A stretch of DNA of 64,000 nucleotides from an uncultured Clostridia bacterium (GCA_947166385.1 CAMVEB010000002.1:124001-188000), one strand, 5' to 3'; shown: positions 16,775 to 31,264, counted from the stretch's first letter. Notes: a model not told the origin generated them from the letters alone. Numbers and translations are program-made.

Positions 16775-16847
16775 GTCTGTTCTCCCATCATACAGCAAAA
16801 GGGCGTGCATGATCTTCCAAAGGGACGGTCAAACGCTGATTTTTCCG

Positions 16848-17343
16848 TCAGTACGAAACGGTGGTTCCGCTTCCGTCCTGTTTCACGACCAAAGGGATCG
16901 TGTATGTTTTTCCGTCCGGATCTGTCAGAACAATACTGGTAGGCCGATTGATATCCCTGATCGTTATCTTGCAAGACGGGCCGATAACGTCCCAGCCGGG
17001 AGTGAGGGTTACGGTTCCGTTATCCGGGTCTTCCAATTCCGCAGTCCATCCCTCCTTGATGGGATATGCTTCCGGATCAAGACCGATGCTGAGGTCGTAA
17101 CCGCGGGGCGATATGCCGCCTCTGAACTGATAAAAGAGGAGCACAATAATCCATCAGCGGCGGCCTCAGATCCAGATCCTCTGTGGCCCCTTCTTCCCGC
17201 AACTGGGCGATCCGCATGCTGATGAAGACCTCCAGATCATTGTCCGTCAGCTTCCTGTAGCTGACAGTCTGCCGTTTCAGCACTTCCTGCATCTGGCAGG
17301 GCTGAAGATCATCCCCCTGATCATCAAACTGATCTTTTGTCAC
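16848..17343 (-). pseudogene. Frameshifted gene of unknown function
   Basis: Two overlapping minus-strand frames appear to be one broken gene. The first, from a GTG at 17343 (seven bases after GGAGG; an ATG at 17349 is adjacent), encodes TKDQFDDQGDDLQPCQMQEV and runs to about residue 65 (DLRPPLMDY), after which its composition becomes Arg-rich and unnatural. The second, in another frame from about 17144, continues with FYQFRGGISPRGYDLSIGLD and ends with LTDPDGKTYTIPLVVKQDG, and has no ribosome binding site of its own. The natural product would be about 165 residues. No domain is recognised. A sequencing error would look the same. Confidence 0.5.
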
Positions 17344-17460
17344 GGCCATCCCTCCCGATAAGGCATTTTATGAAAAAACGGACAAAAAAGTCAATATCGG
17401 ATCGGAAGATTGCTGCGACCCGGAGCCCTACTTGATTTCAACATACAAACAATGATATAG

Positions 17461-17489
17461 TTGTTTTGCATATGGATTAACACTATAGA
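17461..17489 (+). promoter_or_regulatory. Promoter upstream of the sirtuin and transporter ATPases
   Basis: TTGTTT and TATAGA are 17 bases apart, 43 bases before the sirtuin start. Confidence 0.5.
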
Positions 17490-17531
17490 GACAACAGGAA
17501 TCAGCTGTGCTGTGGCGGAGAAAAAGACTGC

Positions 17532-18263
17532 ATGAACGGAGATCCAACGGAACGGCTTCGGGAAATCATCGGGGAATCGCGGAGAATTGTTTTCTTCGGC
17601 GGGGCGGGGGTATCCACCTCCAGCGGAATTCCAGACTTCCGGTCGGAAACCGGACTGTATACGGGGGAGTTTGAAGGGCTTTCACCGGAGATGATTCTCA
17701 GCCGAACCTTTTTTCATCTTCAGCCGGAGAGGTTCTTTGCCTTTTACCGGAAGTACATGCTGTATCCCGACGCGCAGCCGAACGCGGCGCATCGGTTTCT
17801 GTATGAACTGGAGAGGCAGGACAGGCTCCGGGGAATTGTGACGCAGAATATTGACGGACTGCACAGAACCGCCGGAAATATCCGGGTGTATGAGCTTCAC
17901 GGGAACGTTCACGAGAACGAATGCATGGAATGCGGCGCATCCTATCCGATGGAGGCCATTCTCCGGACAGAAGGGATCCCGAGATGCGAATGCGGCGGGG
18001 TGATCAAGCCCCAGGTGGTACTGTACGGCGAGCCACTGCCGAAATACGTATGCATCGGCGCCCGCCGGGAGATTGCGAACGCCGATACCCTGATTGTTGC
18101 AGGAACTTCACTTTCTGTGGAACCGGCGGCTTCTTTTATCGGAGATTTCCGGGGAAAGCACCTGATTGTGATCAACCGGGAGCCCACCCCCGCGGATGAG
18201 CAGGCAGAACTGGTGATCCGCGCGGATGTGGCGGAGGTGCTATCCTTTGGCGGGAGGTCATGA
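17532..18263 (+). CDS. NAD-dependent protein deacetylase, sirtuin family
   Basis: Sirtuin of 243 residues that removes acyl groups from protein lysines using NAD+. FFGGAGVSTSSGIPDFRS (about 21-38) is the NAD-binding Gly loop, TQNIDGLH (about 104-111) holds the Asn/Asp pair, and YELHGN contains the catalytic H123. The zinc site is C131/C134 and C152/C154. The cofactor segment VAGTSLSVEPAA and the closing VINREPTP match class U/CobB-like bacterial sirtuins. Only three bases separate its stop from the next ATPase start, so the two are in one transcript. The target proteins are unknown. Confidence 0.93.
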   Translation: MNGDPTERLREIIGESRRIVFFGGAGVSTSSGIPDFRSETGLYTGEFEGLSPEMILSRTFFHLQPERFFAFYRKYMLYPDAQPNAAHRFLYELERQDRLRGIVTQNIDGLHRTAGNIRVYELHGNVHENECMECGASYPMEAILRTEGIPRCECGGVIKPQVVLYGEPLPKYVCIGARREIANADTLIVAGTSLSVEPAASFIGDFRGKHLIVINREPTPADEQAELVIRADVAEVLSFGGRS

Positions 18264-18266
18264 CGC

Positions 18267-19244
18267 ATGGAACAGAACATTCTGGAAATCCGCCACCTGT
18301 GCACCAGCCTTTTCACCGAAAAAGGGGAACTGAAGGCGGTCAATGATGTGTCCCTTTCCGTGGCGGCAGGGAAAATTGTCGGGATTGTCGGGGAATCCGG
18401 ATGCGGCAAGTCCATGCTGGCCCGGACCGTGATGGGCCTGATCCCCTCTCCGGGGAAACTGGTCTCCGGGGAGATTCTTCTGGCCGGGCGGGATCTGGCC
18501 CGGCTGAGCAGACGGGAATACTGCGCAATCCGCGGGAAAGAACTGTCGATGATTTTCCAGGATCCCATGACGGGGCTGAACCCGGTGATGACGGTCGGGA
18601 AGCAGGTGAAGGAGGCCATCCGGCAGCACAGCGCTGTTTCCACCGCAGAAGCGGAACGCCGCACGATCAAGATTTTCGAATCCGTCGGGATTCCGGATCC
18701 GGAAAAGCGGCTGCGCGACTATCCGCACCAGCTGTCGGGCGGGCTGCGGCAGCGCGTGCTGATCGCCATGGCGATGGTATGCCAGCCCAGACTGCTGATC
18801 GCGGATGAGCCGACCACGGCGCTGGACGTCACCGTCGCGGCGCAGATATTGCGCCTGATGCGGGAACTTTGCGAGAAAGGAACCAGCATTCTGCTGATCA
18901 GCCACAACCTGGGCGTCATCGCGCAGATCTGCGACGACGTGTACGTCATGTACGCCGGGAGCATTGTCGAGCACGCGGATCCCATCACCCTGTTCGAAAA
19001 CGGTCTGCATCCATATACAAGAGGGCTGCTGAACGCCGTGGCCGCACTGCACCGCAACGACGAGGTGCTGGAAACCATCCAGGGCGTTGTGCCGAATCTG
19101 CTGCACCTGCCGGCGGGCTGCAGCTTTTCCATGCGCTGCGCGCAATGCCGGCCGGACTGCGCCGATCATTTTCCGGAGATGCGTCGCGTTGCGCCGGGAC
19201 ATGAAGTTCGCTGCCATCTGGTCAGCGGGGAGGAGGAAGCATGA
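18267..19244 (+). CDS. ABC peptide transporter ATP-binding protein, DppD/OppD type
   Basis: ATPase of 325 residues. Walker A is GESGCGKS, the signature is LSGGLRQR, Walker B is [12 protein letters not shown] and the switch His is in ISHNLG. The C-terminal oligopeptide/dipeptide extension contains the [10 protein letters not shown] element and a [14 protein letters not shown] Cys cluster, as in Dpp/Opp ATPases, and separates it from generic importers. It overlaps the next ATPase by 4 bases. It most likely energises the permeases at 10957-12806, about 5.4 kb upstream, since no other permease pair is in the window. Confidence 0.92.
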   Translation: MEQNILEIRHLCTSLFTEKGELKAVNDVSLSVAAGKIVGIVGESGCGKSMLARTVMGLIPSPGKLVSGEILLAGRDLARLSRREYCAIRGKELSMIFQDPMTGLNPVMTVGKQVKEAIRQHSAVSTAEAERRTIKIFESVGIPDPEKRLRDYPHQLSGGLRQRVLIAMAMVCQPRLLIADEPTTALDVTVAAQILRLMRELCEKGTSILLISHNLGVIAQICDDVYVMYAGSIVEHADPITLFENGLHPYTRGLLNAVAALHRNDEVLETIQGVVPNLLHLPAGCSFSMRCAQCRPDCADHFPEMRRVAPGHEVRCHLVSGEEEA

Positions 19245-20200
19245 GCGGCGTTCTGCTGGAAGCCAGAAACCTGAGCAAGGACTTTCCCGCCGGAAGGAAA
19301 AGGTTCGTTCACGCGGTTGCCGGGGTTTCGCTGCAGATCCGGGAGGGGGAGACGCTCGGCATCGTCGGGGAATCCGGATGCGGGAAATCCACCCTCGGGC
19401 GAATCATGATCGGGCTGATTGAACCCAGCAGCGGGGACGTGCTGTTCCGCGGGAAAGCCTTTGCGGAGATGAACGGGAATGAACGTCAGGCCTGCCGCAG
19501 GGAGCTGCAGATGGTTTTCCAGGATCCGTACGCCTCCCTGAACCCGCGGATGACCGTCCGGGACCTGATCGCCGAGCCGCTGGAGACCTGGAAGATCTGC
19601 AGCGGGCGGGAAGAGACAACCCGGCGGGTGCTGGAGCTGATGCAGGCGGTCGGCGTGCCCGGGGAGTTCCTGCACCGGTATCCGCACCAGTTTTCCGGCG
19701 GGCAGCGGCAGCGGATCGGAATCGCCAGGGCGATCGCCATCGACCCCGCGCTGATTGTCTGCGACGAGCCGACCTCGGCCCTGGATGTGTCCGTGCAGAA
19801 CCAGATCCTGAACCTGCTGCGCGAACTGCAGCGGAAGCAGCACCTCAGCTATCTTTTCATCAGCCACGATATCTCGGTGGTTCGCCATATTTCCGACCGG
19901 GTGGCCGTCATGTTCCTGGGAAAGATCTGCGAGACGGGACCGACGGAGGAACTGTTCCGCCATCCCCGGCATCCCTATACACGGTTTCTGCTGGAGGCTG
20001 TGCCGCAGCCGGATCCGCGCCGACGCACGCAGGCGGCGCTGCTGCTGGGAGATCCGCCGAGCGCGATCCAGCCGCCCTCCGGCTGCCCCTTCCGCACGCG
20101 GTGCCCCTACGCGACGGACCGCTGCGCCGGGGAAGAACCGAGGCTGCAAAAAACAGGCGGCACCGAGACCGCCTGCCATATGACATATGAATCCACCTGA
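19241..20200 (+). CDS. ABC peptide transporter ATP-binding protein, DppF/OppF type
   Basis: Partner ATPase of 319 residues with GESGCGKS (Walker A), FSGGQRQR (signature), LIVCDEPTSALD (Walker B) and ISHDISVV (switch). The C-terminal part has HPYTRFLLEAVP and the CPFRTRCPYATDRC cysteine cluster, characteristic of OppF/DppF. It starts at an ATG overlapping the stop of the first ATPase. DppD and DppF form the heterodimer that drives the DppBC channel. No clear terminator follows; a 410-base gap begins. Confidence 0.92.
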   Translation: MSGVLLEARNLSKDFPAGRKRFVHAVAGVSLQIREGETLGIVGESGCGKSTLGRIMIGLIEPSSGDVLFRGKAFAEMNGNERQACRRELQMVFQDPYASLNPRMTVRDLIAEPLETWKICSGREETTRRVLELMQAVGVPGEFLHRYPHQFSGGQRQRIGIARAIAIDPALIVCDEPTSALDVSVQNQILNLLRELQRKQHLSYLFISHDISVVRHISDRVAVMFLGKICETGPTEELFRHPRHPYTRFLLEAVPQPDPRRRTQAALLLGDPPSAIQPPSGCPFRTRCPYATDRCAGEEPRLQKTGGTETACHMTYEST

Positions 20201-20281
20201 ATAATATGAGATAAAAGCACTGAAAAAGCGCAATAATGAGTTTAAAAGTTAAATCTCTTCCAGAAAATTGATAAAAAAGTA

Positions 20282-20334
20282 TTGACACTTGAAAGCGTTT
20301 GTGATATAGTACAATCGTATCATTATGATGCGAT
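20282..20334 (+). promoter_or_regulatory. Strong sigma-A promoter with downstream inverted-repeat operator
   Basis: TTGACA (20282-20287) and TATAGT (20305-20310) are 17 bases apart. A near-perfect inverted repeat, ATCGTATCAT-T-ATGATGCGAT (20314-20334), covers the predicted start and fits a dimeric repressor site or a short hairpin. The spacer contains TTGAAAGCGTTTG, which resembles a LacI/CcpA half-operator and recurs in the promoter at 43222. Confidence 0.6.
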
Positions 20335-20440
20335 GAAACGGAGGGAGCGGATGCACCACAAACACACAGACACACAAATACAGCATGACCGCGCGAGGAG
20401 CGATGAATGCTCAGCGTTCCTGGCGGAAAACATATGTTTT

Positions 20441-20516
20441 GCACTCAAAAAACTTTGCACTCAAACCGGAAAGACCCATTTCGCACTCAAAAAACTTCGC
20501 ACTCAAACCGGAAAGA
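20441..20516 (+). repeat. Two 34 bp direct repeats with internal GCACTCAAA repeats
   Basis: Units at 20441-20474 and 20483-20516 are identical except for one base. Each contains GCACTCAAA twice, giving four copies, and the period is 42 bases. Only two units exist, so this is not a CRISPR array. Confidence 0.85.
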
Positions 20517-20610
20517 TTCCGCGCGATGCCGCGCCGGTTATTTTTTATTTGCAGGAGAAGGCATCGCGTGATAAAATATCCTATCTATATACCATGAGGA
20601 GCCGGGAACG

Positions 20611-23253
20611 ATGCTGACACTGAAGCAGATTACGAAGACTTACTCCGGAGGAGAGACCAGGGTCCAGGCGCTGCGGGGGATTGACCTGGAATTCGGCGAG
20701 AGCGAATTCGCGGCGATCCTGGGGCCGTCCGGATGCGGAAAAACCACGCTGCTGAACATTATCGGCGGGCTGGATCAATATACCGACGGAGACCTGATCA
20801 TCCGCGGGAAGAGCACGAAGCAGTTTACCGAACGGGACTGGGACACCTACCGGAACCACGCGGTGGGCTTTGTATTCCAGAGCTACAACCTGATCCCTCA
20901 CCAGACGGTGCTGGCGAACGTGGAACTGGCGCTGACGCTGTCGGGCGTCGGGAAGGAAGAACGGCGGGCGCGGGCGATCGAGGCACTGGAAAAGGTCGGG
21001 CTGAAGGACCAGATCCGCAAGAAGCCGAACGAGCTGAGCGGCGGCCAGATGCAGCGGGTGGCGATCGCCCGGGCGTTGGTGAACAATCCGGAGATCCTGC
21101 TGGCGGACGAGCCGACGGGCGCGCTGGACAGCGAGACCAGCATCCAGGTGATGGAGATCCTGCGGGAGATCGCGCGGGATAAGCTGGTGATCATGGTGAC
21201 GCATAACCCGGAGCTGGCCAACGAATACGCGACGCGGATCATCAGGCTGCTGGACGGCAAAGTGATCAGCGACGGCCGGGCGGAGCAGGGAAGGGGCGCG
21301 GCGGAAGAGGCGGAAACCGGGAAAGTGAAGAAGACCTCCATGAGCTTCGGAACGGCCATGAAGCTGAGCCTGACCAACCTGATGACCAAAAAGGGCAGAA
21401 CACTGCTGACCGCCTTTGCCGGATCCATCGGCATTATCGGGATCGCGCTGATCCTGAGCATTTCCCACGGGGTGGACAGCTACATCGAGCGGGTACAGCG
21501 GGACACGCTGAGCTCGTATCCGCTGGAGATTGACGAGCGGACGATGGACATGACGGACACGCTGGCCGGGCTGATGGACGTCGACGCCGGAGAAAAAAAG
21601 AAAGAGGACGGGAAGGTCTATTCCGGCGGGCGGATGACGCAGCTGATGAGCTCCTGGATGAGCGGGATAACGGAAAATGACCTGGCGTCCTTCAAGAAAT
21701 GGCTGGAAGACCCGGCCACGGGAATGGACAGCCTGGTATCCGGAATCCAGTACGAGTATTCCTCCCCGCTGAAGATTTACCGGATCGACGAAGGGAAACC
21801 GGTACAGGTGAACCCATCGACGGCGCTGGAAGCCACCGGCATGATGGACTGGCTGAACATGGGCGCGTCCATGGCGGGGATGCAGCAGACGATGATGGAC
21901 ACCTTCATGCGGCGGATGAGCGTGTTTGAACCGCTGCTGGACAATCCGGAACTGATGAAGAGCCAGTACGAGGTCCTGAGCGGGCGGCTGCCGGAAAAGA
22001 TGGACGAGGTTGTGCTGATCCTGAACAGCCGGAACGAACTGAGCGACTACATCCTGTACAGCCTGGGACTGAAGGACCAGAGCGAACTGGAAGGCCAGTT
22101 TGCCGCGCTGATGCAGGGACAGGAGATCGCGAGCAAGGAGATGGAATTCTCCTATGAAGAGCTGATGAACATGCGGTTCCGTATGCTGCCGGGGACGGCC
22201 CAGTACGAGAAGAGCAGCGGGATCTGGAAAGACCGGGGCGACGACGAGGAATACATGATGACCGCCCTGCAGAACGCGCTGGAGATCAAGGTGGTCGGCA
22301 TCCTGAAGCCGGCAAACGGTGCGGTAGCCACGACGGTGAACGGCGCGGTGGGCTACCGGCGGGAGCTGATGGACGAGCTGCTGCGGGAGATCTCGGAGAG
22401 CGAGATCGTGAAGGAGCAGACGGAGAACCCGGGGATCGATGTTTTTACCGGGCAGCCCTTCTCCAGCACGACGATGGACGCGCTGAGCCTGCTGGACAGC
22501 ATGACGGTGCCGGAGTTCCTGAACCTGATGGAGGAGAAGGGACTGATTCCGCAGGGGATGATTCCGGACGCGTACAAACCGCTGCTGACAAAGGAACTGC
22601 TGGAGCAGTTTGTGCAGAAGGGATCGATGATGCTGAGCGGAAACTCGCTGCAGGAGAACCTGAGCAAGCTGGGCGTCAGCGATCCGGACAAACCTTCTGC
22701 GATCCTGATCTATCCGAAGGACTTTGAATCGAAGGAGAAGATCACGGCCCTGATCGATGAATACAACGCGAACGCTCCCGAAGGCCAGGCGATCCGGTAT
22801 ACGGACGTGCTGGGGCTGATTATGAGCAGCGTGACGACGATCGTCAACGCCATCAGCTATGTGCTGATCGCGTTTGTGGCGATCAGCCTGGTGGTGTCGT
22901 CCATCATGATCGGGATTATCACCTACATCAGCGTGCTGGAACGGACGAAAGAGATCGGCATCCTGCGGGCCATCGGCGCATCCAGGAAGGACGTCGGGCG
23001 CGTGTTCAACGCGGAAACGCTGATTATCGGATTCGGGGCCGGCGTGCTCGGCATCGCGGTGACCCTGCTGCTGGTGATCATCGCGAACATCATCCTGCTG
23101 AACGTGACGGGCATCGTCAACCTGGCGTCGCTGCCGCCGGCGGCCGGGGTGATCCTGGTGGGCGTATCGATGGTGCTGACGCTGATCGCGGGGATTATTC
23201 CCTCGCGCATGGCGGCGAAGAAGGACCCGGTCGTCGCGCTGCGGACGGAATAA
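20611..23253 (+). CDS. Fused ABC ATPase-FtsX-type permease (MacB/LolCDE-like)
   Basis: Protein of 880 residues. Residues 1 to about 235 are a MacB/LolD-type ATPase: GPSGCGKTTLLNIIGG (Walker A), NELSGGQMQRVAIARAL (signature), ILLADEPTGALDS (Walker B) and VTHN. Residues about 250-280 form the first membrane helix (RTLLTAFAGSIGIIGIALIL). A large external domain follows to about 740, then three C-terminal helices including YVLIAFVAISLVVSSIMIGI and the FtsX motif ERTKEIGILRAIGASRKDV. This topology belongs to mechanotransmission exporters that move antimicrobial peptides, lipids or lipoproteins rather than importers. The substrate is unknown. It starts with AGGAG and lies behind a regulated leader. 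Confidence 0.88.
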   Translation: MLTLKQITKTYSGGETRVQALRGIDLEFGESEFAAILGPSGCGKTTLLNIIGGLDQYTDGDLIIRGKSTKQFTERDWDTYRNHAVGFVFQSYNLIPHQTVLANVELALTLSGVGKEERRARAIEALEKVGLKDQIRKKPNELSGGQMQRVAIARALVNNPEILLADEPTGALDSETSIQVMEILREIARDKLVIMVTHNPELANEYATRIIRLLDGKVISDGRAEQGRGAAEEAETGKVKKTSMSFGTAMKLSLTNLMTKKGRTLLTAFAGSIGIIGIALILSISHGVDSYIERVQRDTLSSYPLEIDERTMDMTDTLAGLMDVDAGEKKKEDGKVYSGGRMTQLMSSWMSGITENDLASFKKWLEDPATGMDSLVSGIQYEYSSPLKIYRIDEGKPVQVNPSTALEATGMMDWLNMGASMAGMQQTMMDTFMRRMSVFEPLLDNPELMKSQYEVLSGRLPEKMDEVVLILNSRNELSDYILYSLGLKDQSELEGQFAALMQGQEIASKEMEFSYEELMNMRFRMLPGTAQYEKSSGIWKDRGDDEEYMMTALQNALEIKVVGILKPANGAVATTVNGAVGYRRELMDELLREISESEIVKEQTENPGIDVFTGQPFSSTTMDALSLLDSMTVPEFLNLMEEKGLIPQGMIPDAYKPLLTKELLEQFVQKGSMMLSGNSLQENLSKLGVSDPDKPSAILIYPKDFESKEKITALIDEYNANAPEGQAIRYTDVLGLIMSSVTTIVNAISYVLIAFVAISLVVSSIMIGIITYISVLERTKEIGILRAIGASRKDVGRVFNAETLIIGFGAGVLGIAVTLLLVIIANIILLNVTGIVNLASLPPAAGVILVGVSMVLTLIAGIIPSRMAAKKDPVVALRTE

Positions 23254-23321
23254 AAAAGGATTATTATCGGGACACACCGAAATAAATACAGTTATGTGAT
23301 TCTCACAGGAGGAGAAGTGCC

Positions 23322-26443
<3,122 letters not shown>

Positions 26444-26447
<4 letters not shown>

Positions 26448-27742
26448 AAATCGCAATGATCGGGCAGGACATTCCGGTGCTCCTGCCCACCCTTTTGACT
26501 GACCTTCTTTTCGCAGGGAAGGAACATGGAGCGGAGATCGCCGCGGAGGAAGGAAACCCGGCGATGCAGGACCTGCTGCGGGGATACGCGGAGCAGATCA
26601 TCCGGCACGCGGGGATCGGCGGAAACTTTACCGCATCCGGAAACCGCGAAGAGATCCTGAAAGGCGCGGACTGCGTCCTTTACGCGGGAGATCCGCAGGC
26701 GGCGAGCCGGTTCTTCATGGACCGGAACGCACTGGGAAGCGACGAGGAAGACAACCCCGGACTGACGGACCAGGCGCGGGTGAACGGCGGGATCGGCGGG
26801 CTGATGCATACCCTGCGGGCCGGGAAAGCCGTGACGCGCCTGTGCGACGACATGGACGAGCACTGCCCGGAAGCCAGGGTCATCAATCTCGGGCAGCCTG
26901 TGGCGAGAACAACAGCGATCTTCCTGGACCGGGGATACCGGTGCTGGGGAATGGGCAGGACGCCGATGAAGGGCGCTAACGGCGCGGAAACCTACGGGAA
27001 ACGGCTGCAGATCGCTCCGGAGCGCCTGAAGGTCTGCACCGCAGGACTGCCGGGATTCGCCTTCCTGACTGAAATCCGGGACGGGAAGAGCGACATGATG
27101 CCGAAACTGAAAAAGGCCGCGGAGAAAAACGAACTGGGCAGCCTGGCCGCGCGGTGGCTGGGATGGTGGGACGCGATTCCGGCCGGGGATGTGACGGATC
27201 ACGCGGAATTCCTGCCGGCACAGCCGGACTTCATACCCGAGGAGAAGCCGGAATTCGGCGAGAGCGTGGAGAAACGCAAGGAACGGATCCTGTACATGAA
27301 CACTGTGCGGGAGCAGGGCGCGGAGGCGCAGGAAGGCGCGATGGCCCAGCTGCTGCTGCTGAGCAAGGCACCGCCGATCCGGCCGATGAAGCTGGCGCTG
27401 GCGCTGGTACGCGGAGAGACGACGGAGATTCCGGCCGTTGCCCGGAGAAACGGGCAGAATATGCCGCAGCTGCCGGAGACAGCCGTGACCGAGACGGTGC
27501 TGACGCTGCGAAACGGAGAAGAGATTCCCGGGCAAATCCGGGTGCCGGAGGCACTGGCCGAGGTGCTGCGGGAGATTGACATGACCAACCGGCTGGCCGC
27601 GAAGGCCGCGGAAGGGAACATGAGCGCGCTGCGCGAATGCGTCGAGACCGATCCCGCGCTGGACGGGCTGGACCGGCTGTACTGCATGGACGTGGTGAAG
27701 GCGCTGATGACGCTGCATGAGGATATGCTGGGAGAAGACTGA
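26444..27742 (+). CDS. Degenerate glycoside hydrolase family 4-like protein
   Basis: Protein of 432 residues whose layout follows GH4 NAD-dependent glycosidases: KIAMIGQDIPVLLPTLLTDL at the N-terminus, ILKGADCVLYAG, RVNGGIGGLMHTLRAGKAVT, and CPEARVINLGQPVART. The residues that define GH4 activity appear changed. The Gly-rich NAD loop (normally GAGS) reads GQDI, the N-P of INYTNP reads GQPV, and the metal-binding C-H pair reads WGMGR. It could therefore be non-catalytic or have a new activity. The start overlaps the ileS stop (ATGA), so translational coupling is likely. The family call is moderate because similarity was judged by eye. Confidence 0.5.
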
Positions 27743-27773
27743 CTGAAACGGAAAAAAGGCGGAGTAGACGGCA

Positions 27774-28629
27774 ATGTTTCTGGCTGATACATGGAAGGAC
27801 TATGAGGTGATCGATACCGGCGACGGCGAGAAGCTGGAACGCTGGGGCGACATCATTCTGCGCAGACCGGACCCCCAGACCATCTGGCCGAAGGGGGACG
27901 CGGCGCTGTGGAAAAAAGCCCAGGCCCACTACCACCGCAGCGAGCGCGGCGGCGGGGAATGGGAATTCCTGACGCGGCTGCCGGAGCGGTGGACCGTGCG
28001 CCACGGGGAACTGGACTTCTATGTGCGGCCGACAGGATTCAAGCATACGGGCCTGTTTCCGGAACAGGCGGCCAACTGGATCTGGATGGACAGGCTGATC
28101 CGCACGGACGGACGGAAGAATCTGAGAATCCTGAACCTGTTCGGCTATACCGGCGGGGCGACGCTGGCCTGCGCCGCGGCAGGGGCCCACGTGACCCACG
28201 TCGACGCCGCGAAGGGGATGGTCCAGTGGGCCAAGGAAAACCGCGAACTGAGCCGGCTGCCGGAGACCTCCTTCCGGTGGATTGTGGAGGACGCGCTGCG
28301 GTTCGTGCAGCGGGAGATCCGGCGCGGAAACCGATACGACGGGATCCTGATGGATCCGCCGAGCTACGGGCGGGGCCCCGGGGGCGAGGTATGGAAACTG
28401 GAGAACGAACTGTACGGACTGATTGAAACCAGCGCGATGGCGCTGTCGGAGGAGCCGGTATTCTTCCTGGTGAACAGCTATACGACGGGATTCCAGGCGA
28501 GCGTGCTGAGCAACATGATCGGGAGATGCGTGGCGGGCCGGTTCGGCGGGACGGTGGACAGCGAGGAGCTGTGCCTGCCGGTGACGAGCGGGGGCGTGCT
28601 TCCCTGCGGCGCCAGCGGGAGGTGGCAGC

Positions 28630-28637
<8 letters not shown>
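27774..28637 (+). CDS. Class I SAM-dependent methyltransferase, RlmI/RsmC-like
   Basis: Methyltransferase of 287 residues. The SAM-binding motif I is ILNLFGYTGGATLACAAAGAHVTHVDAAKG (acidic end VDAAK), and the catalytic motif is YDGILMDPPSYGRGPGGEVWKL, with DPPSYG as in 23S rRNA m5C1962 (RlmI) enzymes. There is no N-terminal PUA domain, so it is shorter than E. coli RlmI (about 396). The rRNA or tRNA target is inferred. It lies in a run with a pseudouridine synthase and tgt, all RNA modification genes. Confidence 0.85.
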
Positions 28638-30569
<1,932 letters not shown>

Positions 30570-30586
30570 TAAGGAGGAATCCCGAC

Positions 30587-31222
30587 ATGAAAATCCTACC
30601 CGTAACCGACCCGTCATTCCAGAACTACGGCCAGATTCTGACCGGGTACGACCTGAAGGAACTGCTGGAGACACTGGACAAAGTGACTCCCTGCCCGGAA
30701 GGCGTGGACTATGTGCCGGAGCAGGCCGAACTGCAGGCGCTGGCGATTGAAAAAGACCTGCGGAACAACGCCTACGGCGGAATGCCCATCCAGATCGGCT
30801 GGTGCAACGGACACAACACGAAAATGAACTGCCTGGAGTATCACCGGGACAGCGAGCTGAACGTGGGAACGGAGGACTTCATCCTGCTGCTGGCCAAGCG
30901 CGAAGACCTGAAGGACGGCGTGCTGGACGCGGACAAGGTGGCTGCCTACTACTGCCCGAAGGGCGTGATGGTGGAAGTATACGCCACGACCCTGCACTAT
31001 GCTCCCTGCAGCGCAAAGAAGGGACAGGGATTCAAGGTTGTGATCGTGCTGCCGAAGGGAACAAACCTGGCGAAACCGGAGATCGACGTGAAAAACGCGG
31101 AAGACGAGATCCTGTGGGCTGCCAACAAGTGGCTGCTGGCCCACGCGGACTCCGCGGAGGCCGCACAGGGCGCCAAAGTGATGATCACCGGAAAGAACCC
31201 GGACATCGCGGATCTGATCTGA
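30587..31222 (+). CDS. DUF4867 family protein
   Basis: Soluble protein of 211 residues preceded by AAGGAGG. It matches the DUF4867 family by overall layout: the opening VTDPSFQNYGQILTGYDLKEL, then PIQIGWCNGHNTKMNCLEYH, FILLLAKREDL, VEVYATTLHYAPC and GFKVVIVLPKGTN. The H/C/E-rich beta segments are suggestive of a cupin-like metal site, which is inference. In other genomes the family often sits near sugar metabolism genes; here it follows tgt by 17 bases and ends before a terminator. Function unknown. Confidence 0.7.
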   Translation: MKILPVTDPSFQNYGQILTGYDLKELLETLDKVTPCPEGVDYVPEQAELQALAIEKDLRNNAYGGMPIQIGWCNGHNTKMNCLEYHRDSELNVGTEDFILLLAKREDLKDGVLDADKVAAYYCPKGVMVEVYATTLHYAPCSAKKGQGFKVVIVLPKGTNLAKPEIDVKNAEDEILWAANKWLLAHADSAEAAQGAKVMITGKNPDIADLI

Positions 31223-31235
31223 AAATGAAAACAGC

Positions 31236-31264
31236 GAAGGCGCTGCCCGGCAGGCAGCGCCTTC
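31236..31264. terminator. Bidirectional terminator between convergent genes
   Basis: A 12 bp perfect stem with a 5-base loop (GAAGGCGCTGCC with GGCAGCGCCTTC) lies between the DUF4867 gene and the M32 carboxypeptidase. The T-rich side reads on the minus strand. Confidence 0.7.

Larger units (their letters stand above)
20201..20610 (+). other. Structured non-coding leader before the ABC exporter gene
   Basis: This gap carries a strong promoter, a 21 bp near-palindrome over the predicted transcription start, and two 34 bp repeats, all upstream of the MacB-like gene. Predicted transcription start to gene start is about 290 bases, a long 5' leader. Short frames through the repeats exist but lack good ribosome binding sites. 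Confidence 0.55.

Noticed and set aside
20441-20516. Repeats considered as a CRISPR array
   Set aside because: Only two 34 bp units with an 8-base gap, no variable spacers and no cas genes.
20385-20597. Small open frame through the 34 bp repeats
   Set aside because: No well-spaced ribosome binding site, and codon content reflects the repeats. Kept as a repeat feature only.
23254-23321. Possible T-box leader for ileS
   Set aside because: The gap is only 68 bases and shows no T-box sequence or specifier stem.
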